A stretch of DNA of 64,000 nucleotides. Origin: Spirometra erinaceieuropaei. Taxonomy: Eukaryota > Platyhelminthes > Cestoda > Diphyllobothriidea > Diphyllobothriidae. How positions within the stretch are numbered: position 1 is the stretch's first letter; every line of letters starts with the position of its first letter. A program made the translations under genes and the position numbers. Shown here piece after piece: positions 48,001 through 54,689 of this stretch. Where the stretch lies: positions 129,967 to 193,966 of the forward strand of contig CACRXP010000848.1 of assembly GCA_902702965.1 (NCBI GenBank). The letters run 5' to 3'. A model generated the notes under the pieces. It was not told the DNA's origin and ran no database searches. It saw only the letters and a list, made by a program, of their open reading frames with translations.

Positions 48001-50178
48001 AATTATTTTCAAACACGAGAGCACTGGCTGGGTAGTAGCGAATTCCCCTTGTTACATGCTCCTTTCGTAAAAGGGTGGCCAGATACAACGAGCATGATGT
48101 ACATGAATATTTATCAACTGAATGGCAATTTGACCATTCTTATCGTCGACAGTCGTCTTCACGAATGGTATCTTAGTGAACATCCAGCACTGGCGTCATC
48201 CTCCCCCGTACAATTTCAATTGCTACGAGGGCAGGAACTGAAAGCAACTTATCCAACCGATCTATGTCCCACAACCACCGCTTCAGCCACTTCATCCAAA
48301 TCAATGCAGTGAAAACTTACGTTCCGATTACATCTATTCTAGGCTTCTACTTGTGCGTTCCGTCCGTCTTTATCCCCAACCACCGCTGACTTGACGAGGA
48401 GAAGAAGGCTTGTTTTGTCACCCTTAATATGAAGGCATTAACTTTCACTCTACCCACTGTTTACTTCCAATGGTTAAAGAGTTTTCTTGGTGTTTATTGC
48501 CTGCTTATTGGGAAATTTAATTGATTTGGTGGAATTCAAGAGGTCTTTGCCCCATATTCTTATTTGTATTAGGCAATCACCTTTTCTCAATTATTAAACA
48601 GACTGAAAATACATACACTTCGGTTTAAACGTATGTCGAATCACATAAATGAGTGTGATATTTGCGACTTCTTAGGCTCGAAAGCAGACGCCGTTGTCAA
48701 AACGGTGTATGCGCTTACCAAACCTGGAATTTGTGAACGACGGTAGCATCCCAAGGAGTGTTTATCGGAAGCAAACCTGGTCTGGACAATGTACGAACGT
48801 TGCTAGTTTCGTACGCCTCCTACAAAAACGAAATCTAGTCAGGTGTTTGGCACAGGGAACTAGAAAAATTTGTTCCACAGATAGTATCGAGGAGGAACTT
48901 AGGAAAATGCAGGGCTTAATTCGCAAAAACGGGTATCCTGACTGGTTCGTTGCAAAGAACACTGCCGAACGACCCGCAAAACCCATCACACTGACCGCCG
49001 AAAAAAAGTGTACTCCTCAAAGTTCCTTTCCAAGGAGACGCTGCGAGTGAACTCCTAAGCAGACGCATTGATCAAGCTGTTTCGAGAACCTTCCCAGCAA
49101 CAAGGGTTCTCTTATCATTTTTAACTAAACCTATTTTACGCGGAGAAGGCAAAGATAGACTGCCACCTCAGACCGCCTCAGTGTGTATCTACTCATTCAC
49201 TTGCTTCTGTGGAGCAGGTTATATTGGTCGTACGAGTCCGCGCCTTTGCAAAAGAATACGAGAGCACCTTCCCGCGTGGCTGGCAGAGGGTGGAACTAGG
49301 AGAATAGACAGCGCCATCCTTGCGGGTATTCAGGGTATTCAGGGCATCGTGTGGACTCCGCTGAAGTATTTCGCGTAATTAATAAGGTCCCCTCGAGCTA
49401 CCCTAAGCTACTGAGCCAGCGCATGTTAGCAACGACAGAAGCAGCCGCCATCAGGTTACGAAAACCGATCTTGTGCGCACAGAAGGACCTCGTTCAAGTT
49501 CCGCGTTTACCGTGGTTGCGTACAACTTTCTGCGCCCTTCCGCCGTTGCCTAGCCTGTTTTTGTCGATTTTTTTAATAACTGTACCCCGTTCCCATGTAA
49601 CTATACCGGCCTGACAAGAAGCTGTCGAAAGCTACTTTTGCTCGCCACTTTGTCCTCTGATTGTTGTTATGGGGACTTTCACAAATCTATTTCTCAAGCA
49701 CTCCTCAGAGGAAGATGTTAAGGAGAGTAATGTATCGAGGTTTGTTGAGCCATCAATATATGTGGCCTGGAATGAATCTCAGATGGGTGTTTTTAAGTGT
49801 CTTCCAGCCTCAATCAACGAAGAAACCTCATTCGGAGTGAATGACTGGTGAAACCAGAAGGTCTCAAAGATACTTTGTAAATTCTGCATATTTTTGCTAA
49901 CCTTTAGCCAATGACCTTGTGTTGGGTGCCCTGGAAACCTTATTTTTAACCCTTTTATGCCTGTCTCTTAGCATCTGTTCATATGGGCCGTCTTGACTCG
50001 CTCTCATGAAATGGCCAGAGCGCTGATGAACCTCTCTCCCAAGCGAAGTACACTTGCTGAAATGGGTGCCACAATGAATAGGTACATGGCCAAGATCTTG
50101 CCCGCCGACGATGGGGCCTCCAGGCAAATCTTGGAGGAACATGCCGTTTTCTTTGAGAAAATCTCTCTGTCGAATTGA
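27034..50178 (+). CDS. TRPM-like channel N-terminal region, ten-exon gene (overall)
   Basis: Inferred exons: 27034-27075, 27108-27205, 27238-27403, 28762-28920, 31149-31343, 34326-34515, 37395-37566, 39265-39557, 43341-43705, 49972-50178. All internal junctions are GT-AG and the phases match (0, 2, 0, 0, 0, 1, 2, 1, 0). The spliced frame is open for 628 codons. In order it holds a CHCG segment followed by PTNAYG (about residues 48-90), the TRPM SLOG/LSDAT domain (about 103-340), and helical repeats with LKWNRVD, the LFxxxV-type 'FVKMGVDL..LLHTLYN' segment and FIWAVL (about 341-628). This is the domain order of the TRPM cytosolic N-terminus, but the six-helix channel is absent. TRPM proteins are plasma-membrane cation channels; in schistosomes one member is the praziquantel target. 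The family is clear to me, the subtype is not. The frame ends at TGA 50176, apparently after loss of a donor. Confidence 0.82.
27076..27107 (+). other. 32-nt intron of TRPM-like (+)
   Basis: GTAATT...TTTTTAG, 32 nt, phase 0. It is absent from the minus paralog, where the sequences on both sides are fused in one exon. Confidence 0.6.
27108..27205 (+). CDS. TRPM-like (+) exon 2, FIEE..C..C segment
   Basis: The exon follows ACTTTTTAG and reads LPNFIEENFSCVRCTKFVPK and on. It aligns with REFIEEKFSSMECCNYV of the minus paralog and with the 'FIxxxFxxxxCxxFIP' start of TRPM proteins. I chose the donor GGA|GTTTTG because it leaves phase 2 for the next exon and gives a 32-nt intron, the same length as the intron before. 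A more 5' donor would also keep phase but would drop the Cys-rich stretch. Confidence 0.6.
27206..27237 (+). other. 32-nt intron of TRPM-like (+)
   Basis: GTTTTG...CTATAG, 32 nt, phase 2. It precedes the CHCG exon. Confidence 0.55.
27238..27403 (+). CDS. TRPM-like (+) exon 3, CxCG/PTNAYG segment
   Basis: After CTATAG the frame reads CHCGYNLEAH, then KWDSSFLSIEKPTNAYGILRF. This is the TRPM pattern CxCG...xxH...W...PTxAxGxxxF that directly precedes the SLOG domain. The donor is CAT|GTATGT in phase 0. The minus paralog has CCCGETKALH and KPTRAYGILNF at the same place. The strong motif match makes this one of the most diagnostic exons. Confidence 0.85.
28762..28920 (+). CDS. TRPM-like (+) exon 4, start of SLOG domain
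   Basis: The acceptor TTCTTTCCAG and donor ACA|GTAAGC bound 53 codons beginning YLRLSDKDDMNAVLELL, then NHWDVLPKTRDTVCLSFLG. TRPM proteins have 'YVRxSxDTxxxxxxxLMxxHWxLxxPxLxISVxGG' here, the first strand and helix of the nucleotide-binding SLOG fold. The length is identical (159 bp) to the minus-strand exon at 15422-15580. The usual GG at the end of the strand is reduced to 'FLGD'. Confidence 0.88.
28921..31148 (+). other. Intron of TRPM-like (+), nothing named
   Basis: No repeat or exon recognised; a few short frames only. Confidence 0.5.
31149..31343 (+). CDS. TRPM-like (+) exon 5, central SLOG
   Basis: The acceptor CCCCATAG and donor CAG|GTTTGT bound 65 codons starting GLIETVRTVDVVVVATGE. 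In TRPM the same place reads GLIKAAQTTGAWIITGG followed by the loop that contacts ligand in some members. Here TGAWIxTGG is replaced by VDVVVVATGED, so the fold is kept but the signature glycine pair is not. Further on RFIGLMPWSLVSQKEAL matches TRPM 'IxIGIAxWGxVxxxExL'. Confidence 0.87.
31747..31800 (+). mobile_element. Fragment of the same MITE end
   Basis: ATTTATCGTACTGACAGCAC and then AGCTAAAAGCC match the TIR of the 45.3-kb MITE. No partner end is seen nearby. Confidence 0.45.
31892..32564. mobile_element. Foldback element with 206-bp near-perfect arms
   Basis: The left arm 31934-32139 and right arm 32351-32556 are inverted copies in which I found no mismatch over the parts compared. The loop of 211 bases contains GCCAACGCCAACGCCAACC. 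The same sequence CAATTTAGAAATTGT occurs at 31892-31906 and 32551-32565 and may be a 15-bp target-site duplication. Both arms carry CTGAGGA...CGAAAACG (32506-32526 on plus), like the Penelope 3' ends. It lies in the intron between plus exons 5 and 6. Confidence 0.8.
32506..32530 (+). ncRNA. Hammerhead-like core in foldback right arm
   Basis: CTGAGGA (32506-32512), AGAATTAC, then CGAAAACGTG. The mirror copy lies at 31978-31984 and inwards on the minus strand. Confidence 0.3.
32818..34211. mobile_element. Long-TIR foldback element, copy 2
   Basis: The ends AGTAGATGTG (32818-32827) and CACATCTACT (34202-34211) are inverted, and the arms share AAATGCGTTTTCGA and TTTCATTAG/CTAATGAA stretches in opposite orientation. 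The middle (about 33180-33600) is not shared with the other copies. It lies in the intron between plus exons 5 and 6. Confidence 0.7.
34326..34515 (+). CDS. TRPM-like (+) exon 6, HVLLLDDGF segment
   Basis: After CACTTTAG the frame reads GGKVDYDSAFYEDHTLQI, then HVLLLDDGF and EFRWRLESKI. TRPM has 'HFxLVDDGTxGxYGxExxLRxxLExxI' here. The donor GTCC|GTAAAT leaves phase 1, and joining to the next exon gives KIRLVVLDGG, matching TRPM 'VPVVxLVxEGG'. The junction is therefore supported from both sides. The minus-strand paralog of this exon is missing. Confidence 0.83.
34516..36569 (+). other. Intron of TRPM-like (+)
   Basis: A 117-codon frame (35016-35369) overlaps a small inverted repeat (GGAATAGGT / ACCTATTCC) and has no known domain. 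Nothing else is seen before foldback copy 3. Confidence 0.45.
36570..37293. mobile_element. Long-TIR foldback element, copy 3 (gapped)
   Basis: The left arm begins CACAGTAGGTAGGCTAACCC as in copy 1; the right arm ends near GACTGTAATTTT. The centre is an N gap. It lies just before plus exon 7. Confidence 0.65.
36820..36928. other. Assembly gap (109 N)
   Basis: A run of N in the middle of foldback copy 3, as expected when two long inverted arms confuse assembly. Confidence 0.99.
37395..37566 (+). CDS. TRPM-like (+) exon 7, DGG..I end of SLOG
   Basis: The acceptor GCCTTTACAG starts the exon and the donor GACGA|GTGAGT ends it in phase 2. It encodes DGGALVVALLWGGTAGSI, then HIPLVILHPTNGSVDIISKA. 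TRPM has 'EGGPNTIxTVxxxVxxxxPVVVxxGSGRAADILAxxH'. The final GSGRAAD is degraded to TNGSVD. Foldback copy 3 ends about 100 bases before this exon. Confidence 0.82.
37567..39264 (+). other. Intron of TRPM-like (+), nothing named
   Basis: TTTTATGGGTGGGGCAGCACGCC near 37835, in shorter form, recalls the Merlin-adjacent sequence at 3555. Otherwise nothing is recognisable. Confidence 0.4.
39265..39557 (+). CDS. TRPM-like (+) exon 8, LKWNRVD helical repeats
   Basis: The acceptor ACCTTCTAG and donor CACG|GTTTGC bound a 293-bp exon. It reads FEEFSAEEMTVLCEMLNN, FDAFSKHRFTAGDYVEFSLK and WNRVDKLML. TRPM proteins carry 'xxLxLALxWNRVDIAxxxIF' at this position, where the cytosolic helical repeats begin. 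The minus-strand exon at 13802-14094 has exactly the same length and phase. Confidence 0.87.
39930..40270 (-). repeat. GC-rich dispersed repeat, copy 2
   Basis: In reverse complement it reads GGAGCGCCAAGGCGAGGATC, GTCTCCGGTCTTCTTGACTC, GGTAGATGCAGCGCAAGTCT and GCACACGGTGGACATCATCG, each with a counterpart in copy 3. It borders the Penelope B pair. Confidence 0.65.
40465..40906 (-). mobile_element. Penelope-like element family B, inverted fragment
   Basis: On the minus strand the frame reads ELAYLYKLFRSKRYPISFVK, then LPYMRGIFETIDRRLSRVGI, the Penelope segment between RT and GIY-YIG, and then 3' UTR leading to CTGACGACGGGTTGG (40509-40523) and GAAAATTTACG. It is fused head-to-head to a plus-strand fragment at about 40907. 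Part of the inverted UTR (AATGAGAGGTGGGATTGTCA) recurs reverse-complemented at about 41430. Confidence 0.75.
40488..40523 (-). ncRNA. Hammerhead-like core, Penelope B inverted fragment
   Basis: On the minus strand: CTGACGA (40517-40523), the hairpin GGTTGGTGCAACC, then CGAAAATTTACG. The order is core, stem II, GAAA, as in a hammerhead. Confidence 0.35.
40907..41530 (+). mobile_element. Penelope-like element family B, GIY-YIG fragment
   Basis: The frame reads RIPCANCRCVYIGHMGPRFG, THTNEHKLAVCRRDPLSLVF, AHALDC and FLETLHPGADSINRHVGLDV, close to the copy at 55.9 kb (CVYVGRKGRRLGTRINENKL). This is a GIY-YIG endonuclease with YIG present. The stop is at 41178, followed by UTR and the 3' end TCTTTTCCCGACGGACC. 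With the fragment before it this forms an inverted pair. Confidence 0.75.
41454..41490 (+). ncRNA. Hammerhead-like core, Penelope B plus fragment
   Basis: CTGAGGA (41454-41460), then CGAGTTGG..CCACCTCG able to pair, then GAAAATTTACG (GAAA 41481-41484). The exact G12 position is ambiguous. Confidence 0.35.
41545..41720 (-). mobile_element. SINE, copy B
   Basis: The reverse complement carries AAGCCAGCAGTGGCCATTCC and AGTCGCCCTTATCTTTGTCG, matching the body of copy A. The tRNA-like head is worn. It directly follows the Penelope B pair. Confidence 0.5.
41900..42080 (+). mobile_element. SINE-related, copy C (diverged)
   Basis: GACAACGGTTGATAAACC and GCTATCCCAGTGTTTTCTGC correspond to the body of copy A (GATGACGGCTGATAAGCC, GCCATTCCAGTCTCCCTT) with many changes. 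Confidence 0.4.
42200..42800 (+). repeat. GC-rich dispersed repeat, copy 3
   Basis: It reads CTCCGGTCTTTTTGACTTTG, TTGACACCGGGCTTGAG, GGTAGATGCAGCGCAAATCT and GCACACGGTGGATGTCGTCG, as in copy 2 in opposite orientation. A segment resembling its upstream flank (42125-42190) also occurs near 39850-39910. Confidence 0.6.
43341..43705 (+). CDS. TRPM-like (+) exon 9, FVxxxGVxL..LLHTLYN
   Basis: After CCTTACAG the frame reads RRNNLFASALLADRYPFIPV, FVKMGVDLNTIVTPNLLHTL and YN. TRPM has 'ALVxDRPEFVRLFLENGxxLxxFLTxxxLxxLYN', a close match. The exon ends HDIHILLRAALGTFDCPEYF then SDYK|GTATTG in phase 0. The minus-strand exon (10100-10467) is one codon longer. Confidence 0.88.
43706..48714 (+). other. 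Intron of TRPM-like (+)
   Basis: It contains the MITE. A GC-richer block at 47160-47370 has open frames on both strands (GQFVADVILWIDGRSWRSWD on plus) and may be an unrecognised repeat. A frame at 47965-48312 matches nothing I know. Confidence 0.45.
45331..45662. mobile_element. MITE with about 55-bp TIRs
   Basis: The left end GCAATTATCTACCGTACTGA and the right end (reverse complement GCAATTATTTACCGTACTGA) are inverted. Similarity continues through CAACAC..GTAGA.GCTAAA to CGTGCTTC. The element is about 332 bp with no coding capacity. It lies in the intron between plus exons 9 and 10. Confidence 0.75.
48715..49665 (+). mobile_element. Penelope-like element family A, copy 2 (3' fragment)
   Basis: It begins abruptly in the region GSxxRSVYRKxTWSGQxTN shared with copy 1 and runs through the GIY-YIG domain (CFCGAGYIGRTSPRL) and LPAWLAEGGTRR to the shared 3' end. 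Frameshifts occur near 49030 and 49320. A 9-bp unit GGTATTCAG is duplicated at 49325-49342. It lies in the intron before plus exon 10, sense to that gene. Confidence 0.85.
49611..49634 (+). ncRNA. Hammerhead-like core, Penelope A copy 2
   Basis: CTGACAA (49611-49617), a short spacer, then CGAAAG (GAAA 49627-49630), at the same place as in copy 1. It is worn. Confidence 0.25.
49972..50178 (+). CDS. TRPM-like (+) exon 10, FIWAVL; ends at TGA
   Basis: After GTCTCTTAG the frame reads HLFIWAVLTRSHEMARALMN and later ILEEHAVFFEKISLSN, then TGA. TRPM has 'DLLIWAVLxNRxELAxxxW' here. In the minus paralog this exon ends FEQ|GTTGCC with a good donor; the aligned site here is FEK followed by ATCTCT, so the GT has become AT and the frame runs into a stop five codons later. 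Whether a cryptic donor (GTCGAA, 8 bases on) is used cannot be told. Confidence 0.75.
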   Translation, partial: HLFIWAVLTRSHEMARALMNLSPKRSTLAEMGATMNRYMAKILPADDGASRQILEEHAVFFEKISLSN

Positions 50179-50643
50179 GACGTTGTCCTCTCCGGAATTT
50201 TTTGGACTGCTGTCTACCGCGAGCGTTTATTGAGCCATATGATAATCTATGTATTTGACATTTCCGAAAGTTTTTTCCACTTTACGATTTGTCTTTCCCT
50301 TGTAATTTTGTTCACTTTTACTGGTCAATTTTATGCATTACGATTTTACTCCTTAGAACGTACCACAGTATACCTTCGAAAGGGTTTATTTTGACATGGG
50401 TATTCACATTCGCTGTCATAGCCAAACTAGAACTTTATCTGTTATTTTGATTGTTCATATTCTAGGGGTTACGACCATTGCATTTAAATGTTATACCAAC
50501 TTGATTCAGGAAAATACTTTAATGACTGAAACAGGTGTGTAAGTCGGAATACCTTTACCGTTTTTTCAATTAAGCCCTTTTTGAAAATCCCCGGTTGCGG
50601 AAGAAGTGCATGTACTTTCCAAGCAACGCAATTCTGCTGACAG

Positions 50644-50802
50644 CTAGTTCAGAGAGTGGAAGAGGTCTATTCGGCAGTCATATATGAACTTGAAGAAAGG
50701 ATATCAGAATCACGTGCATTTCCGCGTCACTTGGTCCACCGCCAAGACGACAGATTTCATGTCTTGCCACCTTACGATTTTATATTACAATATCTTATTG
50801 TT
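50644..50802 (+). CDS. Possible next exon of TRPM-like (+), weak
   Basis: After CTGCTGACAG an open frame of 53 codons reads LVQRVEEVYSAVIYELEERI and on to a stop. Its start resembles ELAIEMVERTEPLF, the minus paralog exon that follows the FIWSIL exon, but the match is short. No convincing donor is seen. It may be a relic exon stranded by the donor loss upstream, or chance. Confidence 0.22.
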
Positions 50803-50809
50803 TGAGTTG

Positions 50810-53800
50810 AGGCAGTGAGTGACTTGGTTTTCAGTTATGGCTCCTGTTTGAGAATTTGGAGTGCACTCGTATTTCCGAAGTTCCCCTTTGCTGAAAATTT
50901 GCGGTTTGTAGAGAGGCACTTCAGTTTGTCAAACAAGCCTTCCCCTACTAGTATCAGAATTAGGCATGTTGGGAACGTTTCACAAACCTGTCATGAAACT
51001 ACGGATAACGACGGACCAACTTTACATGCTTTCCTTCCCTTGCTGGAATACTGCACAACTTTGTCGAAATTTATTTTTTGAACCAATAAGGGAACGGTTG
51101 AACAGCGGCGTTTCACTAGCATTTCGAGTCGCTTCGTATGGATTTAGGGCTAAGCATTAATATAACTCACTAGTTTATATACTACAAAAATTTAGTCTCC
51201 CCCTTAATCCCTGCTTTTGTCTTTTAAAGCCCTGTAGTAAGCTTTAGGGAGGATAGTAGCCTATCCTCGTTAGCATAAGTCCAGATGACGTCGAGGCCCC
51301 GGGGTCCGCCACAACAAACAGCTTAAGCGCATTTTTTATGAATACGGTCACAAAAAGTACCCTGCTGCTCAGTGCAAATAAACACACATCGACACTCGTC
51401 CCAGAAGTGCAGTGAAATTTTACCCCTTAACGGAATTATTCACTCGATTTTCGGCTACTTGATATAGATCAATAATTACTGCGTATTCAAAATTAGTTCA
51501 AGGCCATTGTCTGCAAATACAGAGTACGTCAAAGATTTATGGAGAGCTGCTCATGAGAAATATAACTAGACAACATTGCCGACTGAACACAAGAGAGACT
51601 GGAATGGCCCTGTCTGGCTTCTTGGCCGTCATCAACCACAGCCAACTCCGAGGTATGTAACCCCCGAGGGTCGAAATCGTGACCTGTCGGTTAGAAGTCC
51701 AGTGCCCTAAACAACGAGTCTCGGACTCGTTTTCCTGTCGGTTGTGATTGGGTATATTAACAATGGTGGAGGGACGCGCCCCGATCACACTTATACATGC
51801 AAGAACGCCATTTCTGCCATCCGTGTTCTCGAAATATGTGTGTACTGTTCTTAATTTTCCTAAATCTCACAACGGAACGTTGAAAATTTCGTCGTCACAG
51901 CAAATGTCTCACTTTACGTCATTCCAAATGAAGGAACAGTGTACACTAACTTTTACCGTGAAATGCACTTAATTCTGGATTGGACGCATTTGCTGGCAGT
52001 CCTTAACAGAGCGAGGATGTGATTACGGCAAGCTCTCGCCGGGAAGGTGGAAGATGTGAATTAAAGCAAAAAATGTCCGGGGGGAAGACTTCTGCTCAAC
52101 AACGTTTCACGGTCCCGAATAAGACGATTTCAATACCGGCCTTTTGATTCATTTTCGACGGTAAGAGTCGCCTTTGTCCAACGACATATTTCGGCACTTA
52201 TTTTAGACTCGACACTTCTAGAGGAACTAAGCGATACTTTTAGTTCTTCATGTTTGCTGTTGTCGATGAAAAATTAGTAAAGGTATGGAATACGACACAT
52301 TTCAAAGGACGGTTTGTTAATAATAAGGAGAATTTTCTATTGGGGATGTTGGGTTCGTGCGAGCGTTTAAAATGAAAGCACAAAAAATGGCAATTCGGCA
52401 GTGACTGCAGACTATTCTAGTAAATTTGTGACACGATCCGACTGGTCATTGCACCCAGCATCAGACCTGTGGACGAAAGACTACTGTGGCGGCTTAGCGG
52501 ACCTCGACTAGACTTCTAGGACTTCATCGGTCTCCAACATGCCTTGCTGGTGTCCCAATTGATCACTTTATCTAAACAGTTTAGGGCAGGGTCTGTGCTC
52601 AGTGCCGACAGTCACTCTGGGTAGCCAATCACCTCTCCTTGCCGCTAAATCTGATCACAGCTCTCGCGCGATTTCAACTGCAAATTTGCAAACGTAAGTA
52701 GAATATTCAGTCCAAGTGCCGAGATTTGACTTTTACAAAATTTTGTTGGTTTTCTGTCCCCTGTTACCTGAATAACCTTGGCCTGTGGTCATAAAAATCA
52801 TGCATTAAGTGAGTTTCTGGTGCCAATGGTCCCTTGATACTTGTATTTGTACGGGTTTTCCAAATTTTGTGGTATTTATTCCTTTGACTTGGTCATGTTT
52901 ATGTGTGGTCTCGAGCAATAAGTTTTCCGATTAGATAAGGTGTTCCCCAATGCTTTTAAAAAGAGCTTTATCACTGTCCCGTCTGTTGATTGCCATGTTA
53001 CTTGCATTCCCGTATTCTGACATCCAAATTTAGCCTCCTATTTGCGTGTGAGAAGGCAGGTCACCGCTTTCTGCTTCCTTGATAAAGTGAACCCTTGGAG
53101 AAGCTTTGGGCATGCTTACTTTGGTTGTCATGGGTTTGTTGTGAACGTGACAGTGAAAAGAGCCCGGAGAAACTAAAGGCCGTACTGTCTAACAGATGTC
53201 CAACCATTTCAGAACTAGACCACGGGAAAACTTGGAGATCGCCTTTAACTCGTTCTTTAGCCTGTCACATATAATGAAGTTTTACTGCCCAAACTAGGAG
53301 GGGTCCACGCACTGTTCACGAATAATTAGCAAATACTGTTGATCTTGCTTGCTTTTGGGGTTTATTCGTCAAGAATAATAGCTTCATACACCATGTCGAG
53401 AGTGGAAGCGAGTAAACTCTTAACTCCGAAGATCAGGAAACCCCTTTATGACTTTGGTGGAACGTGATTTCCTCGATACTCGACTACTTTTCTCGATAGT
53501 GCTACCGTTCCCATGTACATGTAATTAATAATTTTCACTTCTTGTAGAACAGCGCAAGATTAACCTATACTTTCGTGATGCTGTTTTTTAGTAGCAATCA
53601 GATTTGGCCATATACGTGCTGAAGTCGTCTTGCTAGTCGAGTAAACTTACTTTTTACCCACCCGAGGTGTGATTATAGAAAATGCCCACTGGACGACAAT
53701 CTCTGGGTATACTCACGTTCTCTTGAAAGAGGGGCTTTACTGCCTTTTAAGTAGCAGTCCCATTGGAAAGGTATGCGCGTGAGTCGGAATGGACTTATGA

Positions 53801-54689
53801 CTTAAAATTACGGTGGGAAGTTTAAAGGGAATATCAGCAATATGTCAGGCATCCAACCACCTTACAGTTTGGCCCTACGATGTCGGTTGCCGCATTTCGG
53901 TAATGCAAAGAAGGGCATTAATTTGCATACGTTAGGAAAGCAGAACTAGCATGAAGCCTAACATTATATATGTGTGTTAAAGAACTAGGTGGACTTGTTT
54001 AACACTGTTTAAAAGCAAGGAATTACGGTTTATCCTGCATCGTGCGCAATCTGCAGGACAGTTCGCTTTGGGGAACCGTTTACGGGTATTCCTACGTAGA
54101 GCTTGCTCATCCCGGGACGAATATGCTCGCAACTGTCAAGTCAGCAGATGTGTAATCAAGTAGTATTTCGTTTTATTTAATGCCAGAACGTGCAGGCTTG
54201 ATCCCCGAATTATTCACATCCGAGGTTGGTTTGCGGATGTCTGGGGACGATTGGTTAATCTGAAATAATCATCCAAATCTTCGTGGCTTTTGTCAGTACT
54301 TGTTCTTCCTAATAACAGTTGAAGCAACTACATTAAGCTCTCGATGTCTCACGGGAAGTAGGTCACACGCGTTAAATTCTCATACCACGTGATCACTAGT
54401 TTTCGTTTGTAGGTGTGGTTTGTTCAACTAAAATTGGCGAAAACTGGTTTGGGAGCATCGTCAGTCTGCACTACACGGGTGCTGCCACTGCCTGTACCGA
54501 AGGATCGCGCTATCTCTCGTTCACAAACAAAGGACACGGCATGCTCATTATACACAACAGCTAATTAGCAATGTCTAGTCAGAAAAAACCTTTAACCCTG
54601 TGCTCGGCCTTCAGATTGCTCTTACGCATGCCGCATTCAAACAAAGTCAGAGTTACCCATAAAAAGGTGGGTTTAAATCCTACGAAATA
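50810..54689. other. No supported gene apart from SINE copy D
   Basis: Only short frames, none with a known motif, and no further TRPM-like exon. It is unclear whether the plus gene ever extended here. Confidence 0.4.
51570..51735 (-). mobile_element. SINE, copy D
   Basis: The reverse complement shows a tRNA-like head with a B-box-like TTTCGACCCTCGGGGG and then GATGACGGCCAAGAAGCCAG and GGCCATTCCAGTCTCTCTTG, the body of copy A. It is among the better-preserved copies. Confidence 0.6.
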
